From Gnetum montanum (taxonomy: Eukaryota > Streptophyta > Gnetopsida > Gnetales > Gnetaceae), in the NCBI GenBank assembly GCA_015680685.1, contig MNCI01026620.1, positions 147,675 through 211,674 of the forward strand: a stretch of DNA of 64,000 nt. Direction: 5' to 3'. The position numbers and the translations under genes were made by a program. The notes under the pieces were generated by a model. That model searched no databases. It had not been told where the DNA came from and was given only the letters and a program-made list of their open reading frames with translations. The stretch's first letter is position 1. Each line of letters starts with the position of its first letter. This document shows positions 45,829 through 58,327 of the stretch, piece after piece.

Positions 45829-48640
45829 CTCCCTATCTTTTTAGTATTGTTGTAGACTTACTTTTACATACTCTTCATTATGATATATAAAGGAATATCA
45901 TTAAGAAAATTTCAATTGATGATCACGCTATGTAATTACTTAACATGCACTTTGTAGATTTTTCTTATTTAATGATAAAAAATTTTCTACAACATATCAA
46001 TACTCTTTTAGTTAGAATAGAGGATTACTAAATGTTATCTAACTCTTGGATCAATTAGCAAAAATACATTGTTTATTGTAATAGTAATATTGATGAGTGG
46101 GTTACTCTGAGGCCTTAGAAAATCTTGAATAAAGATTTTATTTTCAAAATTTTAGAAATATCTTTTACTTTTAAGCATAATCTTACTTTTTTTGTGGAAT
46201 TATGTGGTTGATAAAAATTTAAAAAAGCTTGATAAATGGAAAGAATAAAGCTCACTATTGCTGGCAAAGTTTTAGTTATTAAGCAAATGCTTCAATCAAC
46301 TCATGTTTATTGCTTCAGTTATTAGGCCCCTTTGAAAACTTCTTATGATAAAATTGATTGTATTGTTAATTGATTTCTTTGGTTTGAAGCAACATAGAAT
46401 AGGTTTCTCTATAGTTTCTTAGAATATTTTCATTAGTAGTAAGAAAGATGGAGGACTTGGGCTTATTAATTATTATAGCCAAGGTATTTCTTATTGACCT
46501 TTTGATATGCGAAAAGCTTGAAAAATGGAGAATTTGTTAGTGTGTTTGTAAGAACTTGTAGGTCTAAGGAAGGTGAATATAACATATTAAGCAGACCGAG
46601 ATAGGAGCAAGAATTAACAAACTAGAATGCTAAAGTCCAATAAGAAGATGTAAGAGTTTGAAAAAAATCATAAGGATATCATCCTAGATCCTAGAGAAGA
46701 CATTATGAAGACTAATAAGACGTCTCACATTGCAGCAAGACATCTCTACTAAGAAACTCTAGACTCAAGCAATATATCTTTACAACATAGGAAACATCTC
46801 AAGTAAAGACAAGACATCTTGCCAAAAGTTAAGATGTCTTAGGTTTAGATAACATGTCTCACCTACAATAAGGTAACTACAATAAAATGTCTTAGGCTTG
46901 TAAAAGATGTCTTGACTAGCCGTTGTGCAGATTTCAATAGATAGATGGAGCGAACAAGGATATAAAAGAAAGACATCCTAAATGGGAAAATACAAGCACT
47001 GTACAAGCAAATAAGTAATCACTGTATACATTCTTTGAGGAATATTGTACTTCATTTTTCTTAATGATTTGTTGTTATCATGAGCTTAAAGCAAGAAATC
47101 ATAAGCTTAGTTAATTTTCTTCCTTGATCATTTTTATTTCTTATTATAAGCCTTGAGGGGCTAGATGTGCTTCTTAAGGGAAGACATTTTTTGAGGTTGT
47201 TGGAACCTTGAGGGATTAGGTGTGTTTTTGAGTGAAAACACCCCTAGCAAAGCTCAAAATTTTGTAAAGGTTGTGGTGCTCTTGAAACCATATTTTGAAG
47301 AATAGAGTTTAGAGGTGTGTAAGGATTCTACCCTTTGAATGTGGACATATCCAGGTTGGGAAACCATGTACATCTGTTGTGCAAGAATTGGGTCTTATTA
47401 GCTAGAACTTATTCAACCCCCTTTCTAAGTTATTGATCTTCATTTCTCTTACTTCAAAATGTATTGCAAAGTACATTAATGGAAATGATATTTAGATGCT
47501 CATTTTAAGAAACCTAAGAATGATAATATTTGGTCTTCTAATTACTTTCTTCACTATCTTTCTTTTCCTTAGGCCATTTCTATTTCTGGTTCTTTAATTC
47601 TTAAATAAATTTGAAAGACATGGTGCAGGCTTAGTAAATATTGGAATTACAATCATATTATAGTTTCAAAAGATATGTTTAAGAAAATTAAACCATAGTA
47701 GGTTCCATTTAATAAAAGAGGTTGGGCTAGTAATGCATCTAGATTATGTACCGCTTTGAGCAAATTTGGTATCATTGGAGTCTTTTCTCTCTAGTTTGAA
47801 TAGAAAGAGGAAAAAGAGTTTTGAAAATTAATTTGCTAATCCTGAGAATTTATTTAAAGTTGACAACAAGTTTGTGTTTGGCTTTTCCAAATATTTTTTT
47901 GGAAGGATGGCAGATCTATTTCTTATTTTAATTCAGAAATTGCATACAAGATTATTACAAAAAATAACTTTATTCATAACAAATTCAATAAGACTTCGAA
48001 AATGCAATTATCATCATACTTTTAAAGAGAAAAATCAGAGACATTTGGAGAGCTCCTACATTTCCTAAAATTCGTATTTTTTTGGGTGTCCTATTCATCA
48101 AGGTCTTCCTATCGACATTTGTCTTAAACATGAGAAATGTTTCTCCTTCAGGTCATTTTTTAGAGTAGTGAAGATTTATTTTTTCATGTTTTTTGTTGAG
48201 TGTCTTGTTGCTCAACATGCTTAGAAACAAACATCCAAAATTTGTAACAACTTTCAACCAAGTATCAATGAAGTCATTATTGGTGATCAACTTACTTTGT
48301 TTACTTTCTTTATTTGCATTTGGAATTGTCTTTGATACTTGTTCTCTACTCGATTTGGAAGCTTCAATGGGGAGTTATTTTTTGGTAGAAAAAGCATAAC
48401 TATGACCTTTGTCTAAGAGTCAAATAATCTTAAAGATTTTGGTTTTTAGCTACAACTTTAGGCAAAAAAATTTCTCACTGAAAGCTGAACAATTAATTTG
48501 TTTACTACAATATTAATTTCTTTTTGTTTTGGAGGTTCAAGGATAGAAAGGTTTAGGCTTTTGTTGTTATTTGTTTTATTTTTTATTGATGTATTCTTTT
48601 ATCTTTAAATACAATTTTATCAGTCTCTTTACAAAAAACT
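45829..48640 (+). pseudogene. LINE (L1-type) fragment, copy 2, with copia-type LTR
   Basis: The left part (45829-46534) is about 96 percent identical by eye to 7916-8639: post-RT region with KKDGGLGL. A copia-type LTR interrupts it. The LINE resumes near 47450 (PKNDNIWSSNYF) and ends with a zf-RVT-like region IWRAPTFPKIRIFLG, FFHVF and CLVAQ (48030-48215), then AT-rich 3' sequence to about 48640. It is cut on the left by the element D LTR and contains many stops. Confidence 0.65.
46535..47440 (+). repeat. Copia-type (SIRE/Maximus-like) solo LTR in LINE, copy 2
   Basis: TGTTAGTGTG start, AAGACATCT/AGATGTCTT inverted repeats (46690-46915), GGTGTGTAAGGATTC and GTGGACATATCCAGG stretches, and an ATTCAACCCCCTTTCTAAG 3' part. 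This order is what I recall of SIRE/Maximus U5. The exact right end and TSD could not be fixed. Confidence 0.5.
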
Positions 48641-49173
48641 TTGTAGTAAGAGGTGAAAACTTAGAAGGGTGCTTCTAAATAAGGGGAAGACTTGTGCTTC
48701 TAACTAAGGGCAAGGTTCAACTATTTTTCTACCCAGGGAAAAGATTTTTCAAAAATAATTATAATGAAAACTTGAAAAAAAAAACATCTCAAAACTATTA
48801 AGCTTTTTTTTTTTTTTCAATTTTTGTTTTCAATGATATGTTATTCAAACTTTTTTGATCCGACACAGTCCACCCCCACCACCTTTGGCACCTCAAAAAT
48901 CTCATAAAGTTTGACATTACACTGATGCACATTCCTTTGCTCATCTACTAATGCCTTCTTGCGCTCATTTATGCACATTCCTTTGCTCCGCCATTTTCCT
49001 CAGTCGTCTGCACAGACACGATTTATCATGAACGTGGACAACCTCCAGCTGCACACGACTGACGCTGTGATGCCTACGCAGAGGCGGCCTTTCAAAATAA
49101 TATCACAGTCTGGTTTCTCGCTCCACTGCCTCTCTTCGTTGTGAAATGCTTCTTAACATGTTCATAAGTTCCT
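48641..49173. other. Upstream flank of the FTSHI5-like pseudogene
   Basis: AT-rich at first (poly-A and poly-T runs near 48775-48820), then more GC-rich from about 48860 toward the gene. A TGCACATTCCTTTGCTC motif is repeated at about 48926 and 48972. Possible promoter or 5' UTR, but no TATA box or initiator is assigned. Confidence 0.4.
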
Positions 49174-49349
49174 ACAGCAATGGATAACATGTCTTCAAGC
49201 GTTCCTTTCATTTTGACAATCAATCCTCAACTGCTGCAGCATCCATTCCTCAGAGGTAACAACAACAGCAATGGATGCCATGTCTTCAAGCGTTGCTCCC
49301 ATTTTAACAATCAATCCTCAGCTGCTGCTGCTGCCATTCCTCAGACGCC
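49174..49349 (+). repeat. 91-bp tandem duplication of the start-codon region
   Basis: Two copies (49174-49260, 49265-49349) of a segment beginning ACAGCAATGGAT and including ATG, GTCTTCAAGCGTT and CAATCCTCA. Start codons at 49180 and 49271 head alternative N termini. Only the second reads into the longer frame. Confidence 0.85.
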
Positions 49350-50030
49350 TCTTTTCTTCAACAAAACGTTCGTTGAAATCCATTACTCTGGCAAAGAGAT
49401 TTCCAGAGCCGTCGTGTCTTAGCAACGGCGGCCGTCTCCGTTTCCCCTTAGTGTCATTTTCGGGCAAGGTCTTGGCACGAGAACGTCGTACTGTTTCGCA
49501 AAATGCTTCCGGAATTTGGTTTGGATTACTTAGATGAATGCAAACCTTTGCATTCTCAACCTCCGAAGCAAAATCTGCAACCGGTCATTCAAAACGTGTT
49601 GAAGCTGCTGAAGAAGAAAGCGCTGAGTGTAGCAATAGCTCTGGGGCTCTCAGCGCGTTTTCCGTTAAAGGAAATGCGTTAGCGCTGCCGCCTGCTGTTG
49701 CTATGGTGGCAGCGACTGAGAGTAAGATGAGAAACAGTACGAAGGAAGGGCAAGCAGCGGAGGAGTTGAAGAAGAAAGCTAAGGATTTGATGTCTCTGAG
49801 TTCGTTAAAGAGTAAAGAGGCGAAGCTCATTGCAGAAGCGCAGAAGGCCGTGGATTCTTACCATGCGGCAGAGGCGGAGCTGGAGAAGATGCCGGTGGAG
49901 GACGCCCGAAGGAGGCCGAGATGCTTTCCATGGAGACCGAGGCACTTCGCCTTGGCCTCGAACACGAGGCTTCCGTCCTTTCCACAGCTCAAGAGGAGGA
50001 GCAAAACGTCTCCGCGATTCCTCAGCAAAT

Positions 50031-52499
50031 GTAGTGTTATCTTTAACATAACGCGTAATGTAGGAGGATGATTCTGCACATTGGTGTCTTGGCAGGGCAT
50101 CGTGTATTCTATGCCTAATTACTGTTCTTCATCACGTAAGCCGTCAGGTTATATGCTTCTCAAAAGGTGTATTTTCACTGTTTGTTTGTATTTCATAGCA
50201 TAATGTTTATGTTTTCGTTTAATTTGGAATTGCCTCTAATTATTCGAGGAAAAGAGTATTCAAATTAAACAATTTCTCATGGTGATTGCGGTAAGAAAAA
50301 GAAGCCTCATAATGAGGGAGTATTTGTGAGAAATGTAGAGGGCTCTGGACACTTAGGTTAGGCCAGTGAGAAGTTTAAAGAAATAAAAAGTGATACGTTT
50401 GAAAGATTATTCAACCAAACAAGTTTTTAATTTTTCCTGCTGTTGCATTTCATTGAAGCAAGCCAGAGGTAGATTCCATAAATGTAGTGATGGGTGTCTT
50501 TTTAAGATTCAGTTATGCGAACTGATAAAGTACACTGCAGCTGCAATCACAAGCTAAAAAATTATCCAGTTGAGGAACTGAGTAAATTTTGTGGCATAAA
50601 ATAAATTCACTGTCATCATCAGGCCTTCTTCATCTCTGAATTATGGGGTTAAGTTTTAATAATAAAAAAATAGCTAAAGTTATCTTTTGGCCTGCTCCAA
50701 AGGTAAAACAGGGCCATTGAAGTATAAAAAATATTAGTTAAGTATGTAAGAAGGTGGCTTTAGAAAGTCATTATACACCATTGGACACACAGGAAATTAT
50801 CCTCATTAATTTGTCAAATATGAAATTTTTTGGTGCGTGGTTTCTACTTGGACATGGTTTAGTCGATCCTAAGAGATGGGGAGCCCCTTCCAATGGATGC
50901 ACTCCGCACGACAGGAAAATAGCCTCATTAATTTGTCAAATATGAAATTTTTTGGTGCATGGTTTCTACTTTTCTGTTTTTCTGATGCTTAGTTTTTTTG
51001 TTCAATCTGTCAGATGGTGATATAATATAAAATTGGAAATCACTACCATTGTTGCATATTACAGTTAAAATGAAAGTTGTTTGCTTTTTAAGTGTTTGAC
51101 ATTTAGCTGTCTATAATTGCTTCTTCAACCTCATCCTTGCAATAATGTGGTAAACGTTTTGATTTTTGAAAAATCCTTATCAGAAGGAATAAGAAAACTT
51201 TACCGGGGGCTTTTGTGATATACAGTGCATATGCCTTTTACCAAATAGAAGAGAAAATAAAAAGGATGTGAAAATTGATCATAATGAACTTATTGTTTTT
51301 ATATGAACCAATGCTTCAAAACAAGCAATGTTTTATATTTCGGTAAAGGTTCATAAATTTTTTTGAGAGTGATTCAATAATTAGGAATATGCCTGGAACA
51401 ACATCTCCAGGTTGGCATACATGGGGTGCTAGTACCAGGCTTTGAACCTAGTACCTTTGAATGCAATGCAGTGTGAGTTAACCACATGTCCTATGCTGGG
51501 GAACATTCAGAAAATTAATGGTCTTATTCCTTATAAATTTTCAGTGGAAATGAGAGTTCGTTTTTCTAACTAAAACAACTGCTAGTATATTTTCTTGCCA
51601 TGATGAGACTGCTTTCAGAGACATATTAGGCCAAAATGAATGAATGTTCTTTCTGAACAAGTTTTCTTTAATGCTATTTTTTGAAATCTCTTAGGTTGAC
51701 CTTATATGTCTGAAAACCATGCCTATAGTTTTGTCTTTTTGGCTGTTTGATATGGAATTTGTGGCTTAAATATGTATTTTCATTAAGGATATAAAGATTG
51801 ACCTTCCATGTTTCAAATTATTTAACCAAGCACTTCATAATTTTTATGCCACCAGGTATTCTATTCTATTGATCTAATCTGTGGCCTTTCATTAATCTTG
51901 GATCATGAACCATTGGTTTTGATAACATGATTGCATGTATATGCTCTTATACATTGATAAAATCAAGCAAACATTTTATTTAATTAAAATTTGTTTAAAA
52001 GTATAAAATAAAATATAAATGCTTTAGGATGCATGAAAAAATATTGTAGATTGAGACTCCTACTCTCTAGGTAGAAGGGTGACTTTCTTTTTTCTTTATC
52101 AACCATGATGGCATTAGAATTTAGATTCTCCTAATCTTTCTATTTTTTACCCGTGTATATCCCAGGTAAGGAGTAAAATCATGATCTCAAAATTGGGTGT
52201 GCTTACCTAGAAGCACATAAACAACTCATCTCCAACACAAATTACTTTTGGTCTGTTAATTCAACAGTCGCCTACTGTAGTGATACAGTTGTTGCTATTT
52301 GGTGTTATTATTTACTTTCAATCATTAAAATTGTTGTTATCAAATATCATTTTTTGTAATCATTAGTTTCTTATGTTTTATTTTTGTGGGTATGTAGATT
52401 AAACATGTGTGGGGTTTTTTTTCATTAATTTAGATTGAGAAAAGACCAATGTGTTATTTATTGTGAAAACTAACACATAGCAAGTGTATGCTCTGACAG
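50031..52499 (+). other. Intron of the FTSHI5-like pseudogene
   Basis: 2469 bp, AT-rich, GTAGTG donor and TGACAG acceptor. The only notable structure is a 59-bp duplication with filler at 50790-50970. Confidence 0.6.
50849..50911 (-). rRNA. Possible 25S rRNA-derived filler fragment
   Basis: The stretch CATGGTTTAGTCGATCCTAAG with GGGGAGCCCC resembles, on the complementary strand, the plant 25S rRNA stretch CTTAGGATCGACTAACCCATG, recalled from memory. About 36 of 43 positions would agree. It is a fragment only, inserted between two copies of an intronic duplication, and encodes no functional rRNA. Confidence 0.45.
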
Positions 52500-52948
52500 T
52501 GGTGACATACAAAATTTGAAAGATCTGGCTACAGCAATGATGCAGAGGGAATTGGAATACAAAGCAGAAAAGGGTTGGGAAAGATATCTTTTACCTATTC
52601 CTATAAGGGAACAAAATCCTGAAGTTTTTATAGAGGAGACCAAGTCTTCATTTTCAGATCAACTAAGAAAAGATTCTTAATATTCAAAAGAAATGCAAAA
52701 GAAGTTGGATGACATAATATGTGAGCAGTTCAAAAATTATGGAGAAGAAAAAATTGTGCATGTAAAAAGATCAGCATATGAGATATTTGAGGGCTTGGCC
52801 CCCTTGGATGCAAAATGGCTTTTTGGCAATAAGAAAATTCTTGTTCCTGGAGCTACAAGTTTTAATATGGCCGAAGGATGGAAACAATGGCAAGAAGAAG
52901 CAAAAGTAAGATGTTGAATTGGGTAAAAAATATGTATCAAAAAGACAG

Positions 52949-54709
52949 GTGAGTCAAATATGAGATCAGAATGATATTATGCAATCTTTTTCTATATTAT
53001 ATTGAAGTTATAGATGTGTTATTGATACAAAAGTAAATTTAAAATATCAAATGGGACATAGCCTTAAAAAACTATCATAAAAAGGGACTTTACGCATCAA
53101 AGTATAGAAAGATTTGTCTTAACTCCACCGTTTCTGGCCATGAGGAATATTTGTGATTTTATATCATTCAAATCCTGCTTTGAAAAGGTTCAAATCAATG
53201 GGTTTGCTTTGAACATGAGTTTGCTACAGTTTCAAATAGGTATATCATTGTTACCTTCATTTGTTTTAGAAGATCTAATTGTTCTTAATGAATGGGACCT
53301 TACCAGAGTTTGTTTTTAAATTAGGTATGGAATAAACTAGATCTTACCAGAGTTTTTTTTTATGAATTTATTTGAAGAAAAATCCAGAGAATAAATTAGA
53401 TTTGATAAAAAAGTGGACATATGTCCTTTATAAATCCAAATGAAGGCAGACTACCAACATTCTAGAGGGATGTGTGGAATAAGCCTATGCTGTAGATGGA
53501 AAACTAAACTAGTGTGCTGGTGGGGATCATGCTTTTTCAACTTCAATCAAAGAAACAGAGAAATAGTAACTGAGCGGCCCTGTGCCAGTCCTTTTAAAAA
53601 GACAAAATTTACATCTTTCAACTTGGCATGTGTCCTGCCTTGAATCCAAGACTACCCCAAAACGTTGTATCTAATTGCAAAACCTATGGGAGAGAGTATT
53701 TGGAGCATACACTTTTTCATAAGAGAAACTCTAGACATCAGGGCTCACCATTTCTCTTGCAAGTAATAGGTCCATGATATTTGCAATAACATTCATAAAA
53801 CTTATTTATGGATGAGTGCATCCCTGTACTAGAAGCTAAATTTCTCACAACATTTGAGACATTCAAATAGATTTGATACATTGAAATGGATTGAAACATG
53901 GATGAAATATGAAATTGGATATGAAATGGATGATAACATGATGATATGCTTTGAGACATTGAAATCAACTGAAATAGGTAATTCAAATTTAAATAGCAAC
54001 AACATCAACCAACTGAGAGAAATACAACAACAAACAAGTTAAGGAAAAACACACAAATTGTCTCTTCAGGAGGTACCAACATAGCACTCTTTACTCAACT
54101 CCACATAGAAGAGCTCCTCGTCTTGCATCTTGAGGAGGTGCTTCATGAGCACTCTTTACTCTACTATACACCCAATGGAGGAGTTCCTTAGATTTTCTCA
54201 ATATTCATAAGTTGCAACTATGACATCAAACACATGCAAATGGATAAAGATGAGCTATTCAATAACAAAAATGAAAGTTTGGAGGTGGAGGTGTTTAAGA
54301 GCACACTGCACCTCTTGAAGAGTTTTTATTTCTATACTTTTAGCTGAAGATGCCCACTCTTCCTTCTCTCTTATTTTCTCTCTTCTCAAATACATAACCA
54401 CACACCTCCTTATATAGCTTTTGGAGGATGGTCAACTGAACCTTGGTTAGGGTAGGTGACCTAGGTTCAGTCTTGGTTAGCTTAGGGTTACATGAGGGTA
54501 AGTGACCCATGTGATCTCACCAACCCACCAATTTGAGCTCATGGGTATGCAGATAAGTTCCTAAGCATAGAGATAAACAAGGTACATGACTTTTAGCATG
54601 GTACAAAAAGAGGTATATTAAGATCCTCTATCAATTTTAGAAGTTTTTTTTTCTTTGGCATCTAAATCTTCATCTCGGGTACTTGCATCTTCAAGTTCTT
54701 GAGGCTTGT
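52949..54709. other. Unassigned AT-rich region
   Basis: No FTSHI5 exon continuation, LTR terminus or RNA gene is recognised. Short repeats occur at 53848-53990 and a repeated AGCACTCTTTACT at about 54083 and 54158. Confidence 0.45.
53848..53990. repeat. Degenerate short repeat, core GAAATGGAT
   Basis: Imperfect 10-14 bp units around GAAATGGATTGAAACATGG and GATATGAAATGGATGA. Probably simple-sequence drift. Confidence 0.5.
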
Positions 54710-57700
54710 AAAGAACATTTAACACATAAACACCCTAGATAATTTTTGACAATCCTTTCTTTAGGGTATGATGTGTGGAATGGTCTACATATTTGTTAAT
54801 CTTTTTCATTGGATGCTTCTTCAATTTTGATGTTCTAGGCTTGAGGCTTAAAGTTTGAATTCTTTGTTATTTTTAAGTGCTTGTCTCATCACATGACTTC
54901 TTCAATGTGATTGAGGCTCCACTTAACTCCTTCACTTTTCTTTTAATTTAGGTGAATTGGCTCTTGGACCTTAGCCATTTTGGGTCATATGCTAGTTGGG
55001 CTACAACATGACCTCTTTGGGTCAATACACAATGCCTCTATGGGCTACAACATACAAGGCTTCTTTAGGCCATTACAACTTGCCAACTTGGGTTAGAGGA
55101 AAAAAAGGGGAAAATGAGATCTCTTGAAACACAATTTGAGGACTCAACTAAGGAAATAGAGTCAATACATTTATGTCATTATGGATTACATCAACAAAAG
55201 CTCAAAGACAACATTTTTAGCCTCATTTTGCTTATAACATAATTTTGTCCCTTATTAGATGATGTTTCTCCTTCACTTATCTCCTCTTAGGCTAGATGCT
55301 TTTTTTAAAAAAAATTAATTTTGGTGTCTCTGATTTTGTTGGGCACTTTTGGGCAAGAGCCTCTATTGTGGACCTTGATATAGGGTTGTGGCCACGCATG
55401 AGACTTAGAAGCCTCTTTTAACCTCTATGGGTCATTTGGCCTTCTTCTTTTTGTTAAGGCTTTACAGTTTTTTGAAATTTATGGCACCATAGACATTATA
55501 CTAGGCTTACAATAACAAGAAGAGAGGGAGAGAGGAGGAGAGAAACAATGTGTGGCCCTTTCAACAAACTATCTAAACCAAACTAATTAATTTTCAGCAA
55601 TGGCTCACTTAAACAAGCAAAACATATATGGCCCTCCTTTAATTTAATAATGTCTGCTTCCATGTGGATTGACATGGTTTTCCATCTTTGATCAACTTTC
55701 ACATGACTTGGGCTTTCTTGAATTAATTCAACCAAAAAAAAATTCCACCTACCATTATGACTTTCAAAGTTTTAAGTTTCTTTAAAAGATAATGTAGCTA
55801 CCAACAACAACAACATGGAATGCTTTTTTTTTTTAATTATACTTGTCATCCTGACTTTGCTACCATCTTTTTTTGATGAATTTTTGTGGTTGCAACAACT
55901 TTTTCAAATGGTCTATGTAACAATTTTCAAAGCTAGCGACTAGCAATGCTAGTCCCACTTGCTACTACGTGTTGTAACACTCATGGCAACGACAAATTAA
56001 GCTTGCATGCATCTAATCTTGCCTCATATGTCGTTTGACATGAACTTCTTCAAGTGTCCCAGAGTTGTGATGGAGTCTAAGTTGATGGAGTTCATGTGGG
56101 GGCTAGTGGCCAGCTGTTGTTGAAACCTAGATACTTTACATAGGGTGACCTCCCAAGCAAAGGTAGAGAGACACTTGTGGAGCTTGGCTTGTCGATGCAA
56201 GGCCACATTTTGCAATGCTTGTAGGGCCTCTACGTTTGAAATGGTGTTAATCCCATGTTTGAACCCATCACCGGATGACCTCCGTCATCTCAATCTTGAT
56301 GCACTAGATTCTATTCATGAAGGGCCACTCTATGGCTGCCAACCCCTACACAAACGTCGTCAGCTCAAACTCCATCACAATCGTGGGAACCTTGAAGAAG
56401 GTCATGTCAAACGACATATGGGGAAAGATTGGATGCACTTAGTTGTTATGTGTGGTTGGCATGAGTATTGCAGCACGTAGTTGTAGGTGGTAGTAGCATT
56501 GTTAGTTTCCAACTTTGAAAAGGTTATGTAAATCATGTGAAAAAGTTGTTGTAGACCATAAACATTTGTAAGAAAAAGATGATAGGTATAAATTTTTTTT
56601 AAAGAAACTTAAAACTTTCAAAGCCAAGGTGGTAGGTAGCATTTTTTATATTTTAGTTGAATTAATTCAATAAAGGGTATGTCATGTGAAAGTTGATAAA
56701 AAATGGCAGCCATGTTAATCCACATGGTAGCAAATATTATTAAATTAAAGGAAGGTGATATATGTTTTGTTGAATGTTTAAGTAAGGCATTATCGAAAAT
56801 GAATTATTTTGTTTGAGGTAGTTTGTTAGAAGGGCATTTTATGTTGAAAGTAAAAATAAGTTTAAAGGGTTTTGTATGTTTGGTGACCTTTATTTTTATT
56901 CTTGTTGTAAGCGACTAATGATGGTAGATGTGTTGGCACTCTCATTGCCCTATGTATTAGTTCTCAAATTTGTGTTTCTAGAGGACATTTCTCTCTCTCT
57001 TAATCTCACACTCTCTTCTTATTATTGTAAACTACATTTATGGCCCATGGTGGCATAAATTTCAAAAGATTGTAAGGCTTTAAAAAAAGAGAGAGAGAGA
57101 AAGGAAAAGGCCAAGAGACCCATAGAGGTTATTGTGGCCATAACCATATATTAAGGTCCACAATGGAGGCTCTTGAAAGCTGAAAAGTTCCCAATATAAT
57201 TAGAGGCATCAAAATTTAAAAAACATTTAGGCTAAGAGAAGATATGTGAAAGAGAAACATCATTCAAAGGAGGGGCAAAATTATGTTATAGGAAAAATGA
57301 GACTAAAAATGTTATTGTCTTAGAGCTTTTGTTGATGTAAGTTGTAATGGCAAAAATGTATTGGCTCCTTTATTTCCTTGGTTGAGTCCTCAAATTGTGT
57401 TTCAATAGGTCTCATTTCCCCTTTCTTTCCTCTAGCCGAAATTGGCAAGTTGTAATGGCCCAAAGAGACCTTGTACATTGGAGCCCATAGAGACATTTTG
57501 TATTGTTTCAAAAATGTCATGTTGTAGCCCAAGTGGCATATGGTCCAAAATGGCCAAGGTCCAAGAGACCAATGTGGCTTATAGATAGCCACCTAAATTA
57601 AAAGAAAAGGAGAAGGAGTTAAGTGGAGCCTCAATCACATTGAAGAAGTCATGTGATGAGATAGGTGTTTGAAAATCACAAAGAATTCAGGCCTCAAGCC

Positions 57701-57822
57701 TCAAAACATCAAAATTGAAGAAGCCTCTAGTGAAGAAGATTAAGAAATATAAAGACCATTCCACACATTACATCCTAAAGGAGGGATTGTTAGAAATTGT
57801 CTAGGGTGTTTATGTTCTCTGC
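54710..57822. repeat. 3.1-kb imperfect inverted repeat
   Basis: The left arm (about 54710-56100) is the reverse complement of the right arm (about 56335-57822). Examples: GTGGAATGGTCTACATATTT at 54776 pairs with the complement of 57741-57764, and CATATGTCGTTTGACATGA at 56026 with TCATGTCAAACGACATATG near 56402. By-eye identity of the better stretches is about 80-85 percent. The central loop is about 0.2-0.25 kb. The outer right end reads AAAGGAGGGAT then TGTTAGAAATTGTC, like a copia polypurine tract plus LTR start; the left end is its complement. No intact ORF. A single transcript across it could fold into a long hairpin. Confidence 0.75.
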
Positions 57823-58327
57823 AACCATTAAGAGATTGAATACAAAAACTCTATATATACTGCCAGACACTTTGTAATTTTATTTTATTTTTTGTCATTT
57901 GCTCATAACACACGGAGAGTTTTTGCAATTTTTCAAAGCCCAAAACCTTTCAGAACCCATAACTTCCCAACCGTTTGTCCAAATCACTTCATTTTTTGAC
58001 CTTGCACTTACCAAAGGTAAGATCTTTATCGTGGGGGCCACAAACCTTAAGGTTTCCAATGAAAATTTTTGAAAATTTTTCAATCTTCCCCAAAGGGTTA
58101 ATAACCTTAATAACATATAAACATCAATTTTCTCGAGAGTTAACCCTTCCAACAACCTCTGAGGTGATTTATTAATAATAACACATGAATAAAATGATAA
58201 TTGGAGTAATTAAATTAGCCATAATCACAACTTAGACAAGTGTAACCATCCTTAAGAGACAAAGGTATCCCAATTGCTTTAAGGTTACACAATGATTGCT
58301 AACCCATGGTTTCACTATGATTATAGA
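57823..58327 (+). other. Noncoding flank and upstream region of the J env-like ORF
   Basis: The first 330 bp belong to an unassigned LTR-like sequence with CTATATATACTGCC. From about 58160 the sequence resembles the stretch before the env-like ORF of K and ends CACTATGATTATAG directly before the ATG, again an acceptor-like AG. Confidence 0.45.

Larger units (their letters stand above)
49271..52948 (+). pseudogene. FTSHI5: FTSHI5-like (inactive FtsH family, chloroplast) pseudogene, 5' part
   Basis: Resembles the N-terminal half of Arabidopsis FTSHI5, an inactive FtsH-type protein of the plastid envelope needed for chloroplast protein import and embryo development. Exon 1 (49271-50030): Ser/Leu/Arg-rich transit-peptide-like N terminus, VIQNVLKLL...AIALGLS, ALALPPAVA, then a Lys/Glu/Ala-rich coiled coil. 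Intron 50031-52499 starts GTAGTG and ends GACAG, phase-consistent. Exon 2 (52500-52948): ELEYKAEKGWERY, YGEEKIVHV, AKWLFGNKK, GWKQWQEEAK and DVELGKKYVSKRQ, ending before GTGAGT. Decay: frame changes near 49515, 49670 and 49900, TAA at 52678-52680, and a deletion of about eight codons near 52908. The transmembrane, AAA and protease-like exons are absent. Assembly errors could explain some breaks but hardly all. Confidence 0.75.

Noticed and set aside
49585-49830. Open frames on the minus strand in the FTSHI5-like exon
   Set aside because: Shadows of the plus-strand exon, which has the conserved residues and splice sites.
52693-52917. Treating the second FTSHI5-like exon as an intact small gene
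   Set aside because: The similarity continues upstream of its ATG across a stop codon and downstream in another frame, so it is part of a broken exon.
56145-56480. 111-residue open frame in the centre of the inverted repeat
   Set aside because: No recognisable domain. It spans loop and arm and is best explained by chance.
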